Shown here: positions 8,041-16,535 of the stretch, piece after piece
How the letters are laid out: every line of letters begins with the position of its first letter
How positions within the stretch are numbered: position 1 is the first letter of the stretch
Assembly: GCA_020161295.1 (NCBI GenBank)
Contig: JAIUOA010000011.1
Span: forward strand, 1 to 64,000
Direction of reading: 5' to 3'
DNA: 64,000 bases
From: Bacillota bacterium
GTDB lineage: Bacteria > Bacillota > Clostridia > Peptostreptococcales > Acidaminobacteraceae
Made by a program: the position numbers and the translations under genes
Notes under the pieces: generated by a model
What the model was told of the DNA's origin: nothing
The model's input: the letters and a program-made list of their open reading frames with translations, nothing else
Database searches by the model: none

Positions 8041-8085
8041 GGTGGCGTTATCAGTCCTGTTCTGGCTAATCTCTTCCTTAATTAA
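8041..8085 (+). pseudogene. Short remnant of a group II intron reverse transcriptase
   Basis: One frame reads GGVISPVLANLFLN then stop. GGVISPxLANxxL is the reverse-transcriptase block of group II intron-encoded proteins. Nothing else of the enzyme is convincing nearby, although LLHYA in the next 60 bases may be a further scrap. The 7978-8306 interval otherwise holds only the terminator before it and the promoter after it. Confidence 0.45.
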
Positions 8086-8231
8086 AGCTGATGCGTTTCA
8101 AGCAACTTTGCTTTTGCATTATGCGGAACCATATGAGCGTGATTTTTTGATGAAATCATAAGAATATATATTTTTAATTGCAATTAATTGATGTCTATTA
8201 AAAACTTTTAATTTATAATTTGTTTATAATA

Positions 8232-8240
8232 TGCTATAAT
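8232..8240 (+). promoter_or_regulatory. Extended -10 promoter for M23 peptidase gene
   Basis: TGCTATAAT, an extended -10, in a very AT-rich tract about 67 bases before the start at 8307. No clear -35 hexamer. Confidence 0.45.
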
Positions 8241-8306
8241 AAAATTGTTATTTTCAACTCAGAAGAGCTAGAACCGTTGCAACAGCCATTACTAAAGGAG
8301 TATGGG

Positions 8307-9902
8307 ATGGGGAGAAAAAGAGAAAAAGCTTCTAATAAACACGTTTATAAGAAACCTAATGCAAAGTACTACGTAAAGGGTAGTCCCAAAATGGGCGGTT
8401 TAAGCGACAGTGCATCTAAAGTGATCGCGACTGCTTTATATCCTTTCTACTTTGCTGGGAAAAAAATAAACGGTTTAATTATGAGCGCAAAATCTAACGT
8501 TCAAATAGGTTCGCACGAGAAAAACACATCAAGATTATACAGAGTCAAAAATAAATTTGAACCTATTAAATCGACAGCAATCAAGTACAAATTCCAAATT
8601 GCGGGCGTCGTAGCAGTCCTCGCAGTGTCAGTCATCGGGTTTGCGGCATTAAATGCCCTTGAACCTAAAGTTGAAATTGCAGCAGAGAAAAAGCAACATG
8701 TTGTCAGTATACCGAAAACTGTAACTGCAGTTGAATCGGAAAATGCAATGAAGGCAACAGGTGAAACGACAGAAACAGCAACCAATTTAACAGATGAAGT
8801 CGTTATAACGAATGAATCAATCACTGTTCAACTACCTGAATTTAAGGTAATGAGCTTCGCCTCTGTCAAAACGCATCAACTGGTCGTCAACGATCATGTG
8901 GTAGCCAATTTTAAGACGGAAGACGAAGCCAATCTAGTGCTTGACCAGCTAAAATCAAAATTTTCAGCAGGTGAAGCGACAGAAGTAAAAGAAATCTACT
9001 TCTCAGAAGATGTAAAGATTGAACTCGGTTATGTAGATATCATGAAATTTACAGCATATGATACAGTAGAAGCGGCATTGGATTTCATTGTTAAAGGGAC
9101 TAAAGAAGAAATAAAACACGTTGTTGCAAAAGGTGAGAATTACTGGGTAATTTCTCAATATTATGGCATTAGTCCAAGTGATTTAGAAAAGGCCAATCCA
9201 GATATAAAGGCAGAAATGATTCAAATAGGTCAAGAGATTAGCTTAGTGGTTCCAACGCCGATTATCAGTGTCGTTACTGTTGAAGAAGCCTCTTATACAG
9301 ATGCCATCGCCTTTGAAGTTCAATATGAAGAATCTGATTCTTTATATAAAGGTGAATCAAAGACAAAAGTTAGCGGCGTTTACGGTGAACGCGCAGTAGT
9401 CGCAGAAGTCATCAAAGAAAATGGAAAAGAAATTGGCAGAAAGATTTTATCTGAAAATGTCGTTTCTGAACCACAATCAAAAGTGGTCTACAAAGGTACT
9501 AAAAATCCACCTCCCAAAATGGGTTCAGGCGTCTTAAAAAATCCTATCTCTAGAGGTGTTTTTACATCAGAGTTCGGCGTATGGAGATCATATAGAAGAC
9601 ACACTGGCATCGATATCGGTATGAAACTCGGATCAAATGTCAGTGCAGCAGATGGTGGCGTTGTAACTTTTTCCGGGTATTCAAAATCTTATGGTCGATA
9701 TATCATTATCGACCACGGTAGCAATATGACGACTTTATATGCACATAATAGCTCTTTGCTTGTGAACAAAGGTGAAAAAGTATTTAAAGGTCAACTTATA
9801 GCATATAGCGGAAATACCGGAAATAGTACAGGACCACATCTTCACTTTGAAGTACGAATAAATGGTGTTCCAAATGATCCTAGAAATTACGTTAACTTTT
9901 AA
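8307..9902 (+). CDS. M23 metallopeptidase with LysM and G5 domains
   Basis: A membrane-anchored cell-wall hydrolase of 531 residues. Order: basic cytosolic N-terminus, one transmembrane helix (about residues 96-117, FQIAGVVAVLAVSVIGFAAL), Thr/Glu-rich linker, LysM peptidoglycan-binding domain (HVVAKGENYWVISQYYGISP, ending IQIGQEISLVV), G5 domain (YKGESKTKVSGVYGERAVV), and a C-terminal peptidase M23. Zinc ligands are visible in RRHTGIDIG (H, D) and GPHLHFEVRING (HxH). The ATG at 8307 is chosen because AAAGGAG ends six bases before it; the open frame starts earlier by chance. It likely trims or remodels peptidoglycan at the cell surface. Intact. Confidence 0.92.
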   Translation: MGRKREKASNKHVYKKPNAKYYVKGSPKMGGLSDSASKVIATALYPFYFAGKKINGLIMSAKSNVQIGSHEKNTSRLYRVKNKFEPIKSTAIKYKFQIAGVVAVLAVSVIGFAALNALEPKVEIAAEKKQHVVSIPKTVTAVESENAMKATGETTETATNLTDEVVITNESITVQLPEFKVMSFASVKTHQLVVNDHVVANFKTEDEANLVLDQLKSKFSAGEATEVKEIYFSEDVKIELGYVDIMKFTAYDTVEAALDFIVKGTKEEIKHVVAKGENYWVISQYYGISPSDLEKANPDIKAEMIQIGQEISLVVPTPIISVVTVEEASYTDAIAFEVQYEESDSLYKGESKTKVSGVYGERAVVAEVIKENGKEIGRKILSENVVSEPQSKVVYKGTKNPPPKMGSGVLKNPISRGVFTSEFGVWRSYRRHTGIDIGMKLGSNVSAADGGVVTFSGYSKSYGRYIIIDHGSNMTTLYAHNSSLLVNKGEKVFKGQLIAYSGNTGNSTGPHLHFEVRINGVPNDPRNYVNF

Positions 9903-9938
9903 AAAAAACGAGTCTTTGAATCGCTTCAGACTGAAGAC

Positions 9939-9986
9939 AATCACCCAAAATAGGATTTGTAAAGATCCTATCTTGGGTGATTTTTT
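9939..9986 (+). terminator. Strong Rho-independent terminator
   Basis: AATCACCCAA and ATAGGAT pair with ATCCTAT and TTGGGTGATT, giving a long near-perfect stem with an eight-base loop, then a T run. From 9987 to 10122 nothing else was recognised. Confidence 0.9.
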
Positions 9987-10122
9987 CATGTCCATGCATG
10001 CAAAAACAAGTATCACTTCATCACACACTTTGGTTTTACCTCTATAATGTGTATATCTCATGCCATGCTTTTCTTTAAAATCCGCATGATAAGTTTAAAA
10101 CAGAAAACTATCATCATTTTTA

Positions 10123-10175
10123 TTGACAATGGTAAGTGAATCAAGTAACATTATCATATGAATGATTGCTCATAT
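10123..10175 (+). promoter_or_regulatory. cadCA promoter with ArsR/SmtB-type operator
   Basis: TTGACA at 10123-10128, 17-base spacer, TAACAT at 10146-10151. Immediately downstream is ATATGAATGATTGCTCATAT (10156-10175), an imperfect 12-2-12-like palindrome with perfect ATATGA...TCATAT arms, the form bound by SmtB/ArsR/CadC repressors. Position over the transcription start fits repression by the adjacent CadC and release by Cd, Pb or Zn. Confidence 0.7.
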
Positions 10176-10227
10176 ATTCATACGTTTATTATTGTTGATT
10201 TTATGATTACTTAAAAGCGAGGAACGG

Positions 10228-10629
10228 ATGGTTAAGAGAGTACATCGTGTTGAGAGATGTGATTGCGTCCTTATTCATGAGACCATGGTTAATCAAGTCA
10301 TGACTAAAATGCCAATGGATAGCACACTTTATGATCTTGCAGAATTATATAAAGTATTTGGAGATTCCACAAGAATCAGAATATTATGGGCTCTTGTTGA
10401 ATCAGAGATGTGTGTGTGTGATATCGCATATGTACTTAATATGACACAATCTGCTACATCACATCAATTAAAAGTGTTAAAACAAGCAATAATTGTAAAA
10501 AGTAGACGTGAAGGGAAAATCGTATACTATTCAATAGATGATGAACATGTAAAACGAATTCTCAAGCAAGGGTTGATTCACAACAATGAAAGAATAACAG
10601 ATATAAATCATAAAGATTGGGAGGTATAA
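10228..10629 (+). CDS. cadC: ArsR-family metal-responsive repressor (CadC-like)
   Basis: 133 residues, winged-helix ArsR fold: YKVFGDSTRIRILWALVES, recognition helix MTQSATSHQLKVLKQAIIV and wing SRREGKIVYYSI. Metal-binding cysteines match the CadC type: C11 and C13 near the N-terminus and C62/C64 in the MCVCDIA motif of helix alpha-3. It should bind the palindrome at 10156-10175 and come off with Cd/Pb/Zn. Start ATG with GAGGA upstream. Three bases separate it from cadA, so the two form one operon. Confidence 0.92.
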   Translation: MVKRVHRVERCDCVLIHETMVNQVMTKMPMDSTLYDLAELYKVFGDSTRIRILWALVESEMCVCDIAYVLNMTQSATSHQLKVLKQAIIVKSRREGKIVYYSIDDEHVKRILKQGLIHNNERITDINHKDWEV

Positions 10630-10632
10630 ATC

Positions 10633-12990
10633 ATGAAAGAAGCAACCGTAGAATTAGTCTTAGAAGGACTAGATTGTGCATCATGTGCAGGTAAAATTAA
10701 TGAAAAAGTAACGAAACTGGATCACGTTAAAGAATCGTCATTGAATTTTGTCACAAAAGTTTTGTCTATTGAGCTTGCTAACACAGATGCAAAACTACAA
10801 GTTATTGAAGGTGCAACGAAAATTGTGAATAAACTTGAACCAGGTGTGAAAGTAACCGAGCGGGTACGAGAGAGAGCCACAAAGCAGGTATTAAGGCTTG
10901 AAGGTCTTGATTGTGCCAATTGCGCTATTAAAATTGAAAATAAGATTAGAGAAATTGACGGCGTAATGAGTGTAAGTGTTGATTTTACAACTGGAAAGAT
11001 TAACATGGAATTAAATGGCAAAGACAATTATAAAGCGATGGAAACTGTGAAGTCTGTGATTAATAAAATTGAGCCAGACGTAGTAATTAAGGATGGAACT
11101 GAAAAAGTTGCTGATGAGAATGATCATAAGTTAAGTTCTGGAGAAAGCAAGACACAACTTATCAAGCTAGCATTTAGTGGCATACTATTCGGTACAGCTT
11201 TGGTGCTAAAACTACCAGATTTATGGGAGTTTGTATTGTTCTTTGCAGCATACTTAATATCAGGAGGAAAAGTTGTTCTAAGAGCTCTTAAAGATATAAA
11301 AAACGGCCAACTTTTTAACGAAAATTTTCTTATGTCTATTGCCACGATAGGAGCGTTTGCAATTGGTGAATACCCTGAAGGTGTAGCAGTAATGTTGTTC
11401 TACCAAGTCGGCGAATACTTCCAAGATTTGGCTGTTAACAAATCAAGAAAATCCATAGCGGATCTCATGGACATCAGACCAGATTATGCGAATTTGAAGG
11501 TAGGAAATGAGTTGAGAAGAGTATCACCAAATGATGTGAAGATTGGAGAATTTATAGTTGTAAAACCTGGAGAGAAAATACCACTTGATGGTACAATCAC
11601 GGAAGGCAGATCTATGGTTGACACATCAGCATTGACAGGAGAGTCCGTACCACGTGATGCAGAAGTGGGTACTGAGGTATATGGTGGATTCATTAACAAA
11701 AATGGACTATTGACAATTGAAGTAAAAAAAATATTTGGTGAATCGACGGTTTCAAAAATATTAGAACTTGTTGAAAACGCAAGCAGTAAAAAAGCGCCAA
11801 CTGAGCAATTTATAACTAAATTCGCAAGAGTTTATACGCCTTTTGTTGTTGTGGCTGCACTTGGATTAGCAGTAATTCCGCCATTGTTTATTGAAGGTGC
11901 GACTTTTTCAGAATGGATCTATAGAGCACTCGTATTTCTAGTAATTTCATGTCCTTGTGCGCTCGTTATATCAATTCCGTTAGGGTTCTTTGGAGGTATT
12001 GGTGGTGCGTCAAAAAACGGCATACTGATCAAAGGTGGAAATTATCTAGAGGCATTAAATAATGTAGATACCATTGTTTTCGACAAAACGGGTACATTAA
12101 CTAAAGGTGTGTTTATCGTAACAGAAATTAATCCTATAGAAGGTTTAACCAAAGAAGAATTGCTTGAATATGCAGCTTATGCAGAAAACTATTCAAATCA
12201 TCCTATTGCGCAATCCATCATGAAGGCGTATGGAAAAGAAATTGATAAAAGTGATATTGAAGAACACGAGGAAATTCCTGGGCTAGGTCTCAAGGTCATT
12301 GTGAAGGGGAAAGAATTACTAGCAGGGAATGCAAAGCTTATGACGGATCGAAAAATCGTTGTTGATGCCATTGGTGATATTGGAACAATCGTATTCATAG
12401 CGATAGACGGTGTTTATAGTGGATCGATTGTCATTTCAGATGAAATTAAAAAAGATTCTGAGAATCTAATTTTAAGGTTAAAAGAATTAGGCATAAGAAA
12501 AACAGTAATGCTAACGGGAGATAATAAAAAAGTTGGTGACAAGATAGGCAAGCAGTTGGGATTAGATTTAGTGTATTCTGAGCTACTTCCGGATCAAAAA
12601 GTTGAAAAGTTAGAAGCTCTTTTTAAGGAAAAAACGACAAAAGGCTGTATTGTATTTGTAGGTGATGGCATAAATGATGCACCTGTACTGGCAAGAGCAG
12701 ATGTTGGCGTTGCTATGGGTGGACTCGGATCTGATGCAGCAATCGAAGCAGCAGATGTAGTTTTGATGACAGATGAACCAAGCAAACTAATAAGTGCAAT
12801 AAAAATATCGAAACGAACTAGAAAAATTGTAACCCAAAACATTGCTTTAGCATTTATCGTGAAAGCCGTCGTGCTTGTACTAGGTGCTGGTGGACTTGCG
12901 ACAATGTGGGAAGCAGTCTTTGCTGATGTTGGTGTTGCAATCATTGCAATTTTAAATGCCATGAGAGTTATGAATACTAAAAATATTTAG
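10633..12990 (+). CDS. cadA: P1B-type ATPase, Cd/Zn/Pb exporter (CadA/ZntA)
   Basis: 785 residues. Two N-terminal heavy-metal-associated domains carry GLDCASC (C15, C18) and GLDCANC (C94, C97). The transmembrane metal site is CPC in VISCPCALVISIPLGF, the phosphorylation site DKTGTLT, then TGDNKKVGDKIG and the hinge [14 protein letters not shown]. The CPC-x-x-V-I and SIPLGFFGG context is that of the Zn/Cd group rather than copper ([10 protein letters not shown]). It pumps Cd, Zn or Pb out of the cytosol at ATP cost. RBS GGGAGG precedes the ATG. Operon partner of cadC; a terminator follows. Confidence 0.93.
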   Translation: MKEATVELVLEGLDCASCAGKINEKVTKLDHVKESSLNFVTKVLSIELANTDAKLQVIEGATKIVNKLEPGVKVTERVRERATKQVLRLEGLDCANCAIKIENKIREIDGVMSVSVDFTTGKINMELNGKDNYKAMETVKSVINKIEPDVVIKDGTEKVADENDHKLSSGESKTQLIKLAFSGILFGTALVLKLPDLWEFVLFFAAYLISGGKVVLRALKDIKNGQLFNENFLMSIATIGAFAIGEYPEGVAVMLFYQVGEYFQDLAVNKSRKSIADLMDIRPDYANLKVGNELRRVSPNDVKIGEFIVVKPGEKIPLDGTITEGRSMVDTSALTGESVPRDAEVGTEVYGGFINKNGLLTIEVKKIFGESTVSKILELVENASSKKAPTEQFITKFARVYTPFVVVAALGLAVIPPLFIEGATFSEWIYRALVFLVISCPCALVISIPLGFFGGIGGASKNGILIKGGNYLEALNNVDTIVFDKTGTLTKGVFIVTEINPIEGLTKEELLEYAAYAENYSNHPIAQSIMKAYGKEIDKSDIEEHEEIPGLGLKVIVKGKELLAGNAKLMTDRKIVVDAIGDIGTIVFIAIDGVYSGSIVISDEIKKDSENLILRLKELGIRKTVMLTGDNKKVGDKIGKQLGLDLVYSELLPDQKVEKLEALFKEKTTKGCIVFVGDGINDAPVLARADVGVAMGGLGSDAAIEAADVVLMTDEPSKLISAIKISKRTRKIVTQNIALAFIVKAVVLVLGAGGLATMWEAVFADVGVAIIAILNAMRVMNTKNI

Positions 12991-13008
12991 TGGATAAATT
13001 ACGATTGT

Positions 13009-13046
13009 GTGAAACTGTTGTTTGTATTCAACAGTTTCACTTTTAA
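13009..13046 (+). terminator. Rho-independent terminator after cadA
   Basis: Perfect 12-bp stem GTGAAACTGTTG (13009-13020) and CAACAGTTTCAC (13029-13040), followed by TTTTAATTT. Confidence 0.88.
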
Positions 13047-13203
13047 TTTAGTTATTTTTTTTTGAAAGGAATTCAATTACTGGATAATGCTATAATTTTT
13101 AATGTGTTGATTTCGCTTGAAATTATATCCTAGTTTAATGAGGAAATGAAGAAGAAAATCAAAATTGTATAAAGTGAGATAAAACAATGAATAAAAAAAA
13201 ATT

Positions 13204-13878
13204 TTGATTGTTGATGATGAAGAAAAAACAATTGAAGTATTAAAAGCATATCTAATGATTAATGGATATGATGTATTAGAAGCATATAACGGTAAAGATG
13301 CCATTGAGTTGTTTGAGCGGGTATCTCCTTCGCTCGTTATATTAGACTTAATGCTACCAGATACTATGGGAGAAGAGATTTGCAAATTAATTAGAAAAAA
13401 ATCGAGAATACCAATCATTATGTTAACCGCAAAAACTGAGGAGTTCGATTTAATTAATGGACTGAATATTGGTGCTGATGATTATGTTATAAAACCATTT
13501 AAAGTTAAAGAGGTTTTGGCAAGAGTTGCTGCAGTGCTTAGAAGAACTAATAGTGACCTATTAGTTTCTTATCCCATATCATATGATAATTATCTTAATA
13601 TTGATCTGAAAAACGGGATTATAAAAAAACTAGGTGTAGAAATATTTCTAACGTCAACTGAACTTAAAATTTTAACGACCCTTGTTAAAGCGCCATGTAA
13701 ACTATTTACTCGAGATGAACTGATAAAAATTGCATTAGATAGTAATTTTAATGGATTTGACAGGAGTATTGATACCTATATAAAAAATATTCGCAAAAAA
13801 ATTGAGCCAAATTCAAAGAAACCAAAATTTTTAATTACTGTTCATGGGATTGGATATAAATTTGTGATGGGGGAATAG
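13204..13878 (+). CDS. OmpR/PhoB-family response regulator, start frameshifted
   Basis: Receiver domain with phospho-Asp in LVILDLMLPD and the conserved Lys in DYVIKPFK, then a winged-helix DNA-binding domain (LTSTELKILTTL ... FTRDELI ... VHGIGYKF). The natural start is the ATG at 13187 with GTGAG upstream, which would give MNKKKILIVDDE. As written, the A9-T4 tract at 13193-13205 puts that ATG out of frame (MNKKKF then stop), so only the TTG at 13204 remains. Either the gene uses slippage, has a mutation, or the homopolymer is one base short in the assembly. The histidine kinase follows with no gap. It is close to cadCA; the signal is unknown. Confidence 0.82.
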   Translation: MIVDDEEKTIEVLKAYLMINGYDVLEAYNGKDAIELFERVSPSLVILDLMLPDTMGEEICKLIRKKSRIPIIMLTAKTEEFDLINGLNIGADDYVIKPFKVKEVLARVAAVLRRTNSDLLVSYPISYDNYLNIDLKNGIIKKLGVEIFLTSTELKILTTLVKAPCKLFTRDELIKIALDSNFNGFDRSIDTYIKNIRKKIEPNSKKPKFLITVHGIGYKFVMGE

Positions 13879-15279
13879 TTGAATTCATTAAGAAGTAAAT
13901 TGACAGTTTCGTATGTGTTTTTAGCACTTATTATTATTTTATCCATAAGTTTCTTATTCAATATCATGCTTGGAAAACTCTTTATGCAATATGCTCTCTA
14001 CAAGCAAGAAAAGCAAATAGAGCAAATTGTAGACCAAGTTAATCAAAGCTACAATGAAATAACGGGAAGTTTTGAGCAAGCATCTTTAGAAATAATCGGA
14101 AATGCTGCACTTCAAAATGGCTTAATTTTACATGTGAAAAACTTGAAAAATGAAGTGGATTGGGATATGAGGCTACACACTCCTGGTAAATGTCAAATTA
14201 TGTTACAGCATGCAGAGAATAATATGAATCGAATATATCCTAATTTTAATGGATTTTATTCTGAGAGCGATTTTAAATTAAAGGGAATTAGTGGGATAGT
14301 TGGCTATGTAAGGGTTGGATTTTATGGTCCTTACTCATTTAACGATGAAGAGTTATATTTGATAACAACCATAAATAAAGTTCTTATTGTTATTGCTCTT
14401 GTTTCTTTGATTTTAGCAATGGCATTAGGGCTGATTATGGCCAGACGATTATCAAATCCAATATTAAATGTTGTTAAAATTGCAAGTAAAATAGCACAAG
14501 GTGAGTTTGGGATTAAAACTACATTCCATTCAAAAACAAATGAAATTAATGAACTCTTAACATCAATTAACGAGTTGTCAGATAAATTGAATAAAACAAA
14601 AGAGTTAAAAAAACGCTTAACAAATGATATAGCACATGAATTAAGAACGCCACTATCACATTTACTAAGTCATACAGAAGCATTGATTGATGGCGTATGG
14701 GTACCAGATAAGGATAGACTTCAAAGTTTGTATGATGAACTTGAGCGAATTAATAAAATGGTAAATGACCTACAACGTCTTGTGAGCATTGAAGATGAAA
14801 CTGTTATTTTGCAAGTTGAGTGGTTCAGTGCTTCAGATTTTTTTTATTCAATTTACACTTTATTTCAAATTAATCTTGAGCAAAAGCATATAAAATTCGA
14901 TTTCGCTTTTTCTAAAACCGAAAGGATTTTTGCCGATAAAGATAGATTAAAGCAGATTCTAATTAATATAGTGTCAAATGCTCTTAAGTATACACCAGAA
15001 CATGGAAAGATTATTATAAAGGTTTTTTCAGAAAATAATTGCTGTGTAATTATTGTGCACGATAATGGCTGCGGGATTCCGGCAATAGATTTACCAAATA
15101 TATTTGATCGGTTTTATAGAGTGGATCAATCACGAACAAGATTAACAGGTGGTTCAGGAGTTGGACTAACTATTGCAAAATCACTTGTACTTGCTCATTC
15201 TGGAGATATAACCGTAACTAGTGAAATAAATAAAGGAACAGCATTTAAAATAGTTTTACCAACAAAAAGCAGTTTGTGA
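13879..15279 (+). CDS. Sensor histidine kinase
   Basis: 466 residues starting with TTG directly after the regulator's stop codon. Transmembrane helices lie at about 10-32 and 167-187, with an extracytoplasmic sensor of about 130 residues between. A HAMP linker follows, then HisKA with DIAHELRTPLSH (phospho-His), and a HATPase with N box NALKYT, G1 DNGCGIP and G2 GGSGVGLTIAKS. It phosphorylates the adjacent OmpR-type regulator. The sensor region contains one Cys-bearing segment (PGKCQIMLQHAENNMNRIYP), with several His and Met nearby, that could bind metal, but this is speculation. Translationally coupled pair. Confidence 0.92.
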   Translation: MNSLRSKLTVSYVFLALIIILSISFLFNIMLGKLFMQYALYKQEKQIEQIVDQVNQSYNEITGSFEQASLEIIGNAALQNGLILHVKNLKNEVDWDMRLHTPGKCQIMLQHAENNMNRIYPNFNGFYSESDFKLKGISGIVGYVRVGFYGPYSFNDEELYLITTINKVLIVIALVSLILAMALGLIMARRLSNPILNVVKIASKIAQGEFGIKTTFHSKTNEINELLTSINELSDKLNKTKELKKRLTNDIAHELRTPLSHLLSHTEALIDGVWVPDKDRLQSLYDELERINKMVNDLQRLVSIEDETVILQVEWFSASDFFYSIYTLFQINLEQKHIKFDFAFSKTERIFADKDRLKQILINIVSNALKYTPEHGKIIIKVFSENNCCVIIVHDNGCGIPAIDLPNIFDRFYRVDQSRTRLTGGSGVGLTIAKSLVLAHSGDITVTSEINKGTAFKIVLPTKSSL

Positions 15280-15299
15280 TTATTTTAGGCTGTTTTTAT

Positions 15300-15838
15300 G
15301 TACGCCCAGCATGGGCGCACTCTAGTCGGTGCAAGTCCGACACGGGTGTTGGTAGTGCCATTCTTTAGCTAAGTAAAATGTGTGTAGGCAGTCAAATAAT
15401 TGTCCGTTTTACGCCTGTCAAGTATAGGGCAAAGGAGTATTCTGTGACGAGCTCTAACTTTTGGGGATATACATTACAGAAATGGTTCTATCTAAGAAAA
15501 GAGTGAGTAGACGACAGTTTAATTTCCTTCCTTACAGCGGTGAGTTCAAAATCGGAAAAAGCATTGAGAGAGAAGGATGAACCTGCAACTTCTTTCAGGA
15601 AGTAAATCGAGAAGATTGCAGAAGCAATTTTCGGATGGTCAGAGGATGGTTGAACTACTTCAAAAAATCTGTTCTTCAGCAATGAAGTACATTATGAATT
15701 TGCCTGAACAGAAGGCTTGTTGCATGGGTGATGCATAAATACAAACAATTCAGGGTGGATCGAAGACAACCATATGAATTAAGAGTTTTACGTTCGGTTC
15801 TGTGAGACTAGAGTTGAAAGCCTCTGGGCTGCTCGACT
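15300..15838 (+). mobile_element. Degenerate group II intron remnant
   Basis: The left end GTACGCCCAGCATGGGCGCA, then AGTCGGTGCAAGTCCGACACGGG, is the 5' domain I of a bacterial group II intron (normal start GTGCG). The right end, TTACGTTCGGTTCTGTGAGA then CCTCTGGGCTGCTCGACT, is the domain V/VI end. Between them only the maturase tail of the intron-encoded protein survives, frameshifted: VRGWLNYFKKS, SAMKYIMN and NRRLVAWVMHKYKQF in different frames. The reverse-transcriptase core is deleted, so the element is dead. Exact borders are estimates. Confidence 0.75.
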
Positions 15839-15923
15839 GAGTTGATTATCTGTTTTGATTCAAAGTTTTTAGGTTTTAAGACGCACTCAAAAAAGCCTGT
15901 CTGTAGAATTTTCTAATCTCAGA

Positions 15924-16535
15924 TTATGCGACTTTATTGTACTCAATCAAGCCAGTTTGATCCTTGATCATTTTGAGTGTAGTTTATTCAGATTGATGCC
16001 AATGCCCATAAGCATGATAACAGATATGACCCCTCACATGCCGCCATGCCAAAAACGGTCATATTTCATTCCATCTTCTGCTTGTATTGAGCGATTGATA
16101 AGTTGTATGATGCCTTCCCCCTTCTTCGGTAGTTATGTTATGGCACGATTGCTTGCGGTATTTTTCAAAAGCTGGTGAGAAATTAATGTGTTGTCGCTCA
16201 GATGTTCATAGTTTTCAACGCTATCATAACCTGTATCCGCCACAATATTCGATATGATTTACTCCCTTCGAGCAAAAAATGTGTTCTGGCGTCATCTGTG
16301 CAAAACCTTCAATCTTGCGACAGGAATAAATGCCTTCGCTATAACAAAACAAATGAATTTTCAACATGATAACTGGGTCAATAACTGGCTTTCTCCTCTT
16401 AACGGAGTAGGTGCTTAATACAGAATCTAAATTCATCACCGGGGCAATATTGCACACCATTCTGACTTTGCTATCCATAGGCGTGGAGAGCATCGTATTA
16501 CTACAAAAGAAATCTATGTAGAAATCGCCCTATTT
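15924..16535 (-). pseudogene. IS1182-like transposase remnant
   Basis: Minus-strand scraps of one transposase. The N-terminal part (from about 16535 down to 16224) reads DSKVRMVCNIAPVMNLDSVL and RRKPVIDPVIMLKIHLFCYS, typical of the IS1182 group. Then, in other frames, come VADTGYDSVENYEHLSDN, RSIQAEDGMKYDRFWHGG and finally MIKDQTGLIEYNKVA with stop at 15924-15926. The middle DDE region is mostly gone and several frameshifts are present. It lies beside the intron remnant, marking a decayed insertion hotspot. Confidence 0.7.

Noticed and set aside
9735..10061. 108-codon minus-strand frame over the end of the M23 gene
   Set aside because: It crosses a strong terminator and the antisense of the peptidase motifs; no RBS.
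12594..12962. 122-codon minus-strand open frame inside cadA
   Set aside because: Antisense shadow of the conserved P-type ATPase core, with low-complexity Ala/Ser/Thr composition.
15957..16178. 73-codon plus-strand open frame in the IS1182 remnant
   Set aside because: The minus strand of the same stretch encodes recognisable transposase pieces; the plus frame is a shadow.
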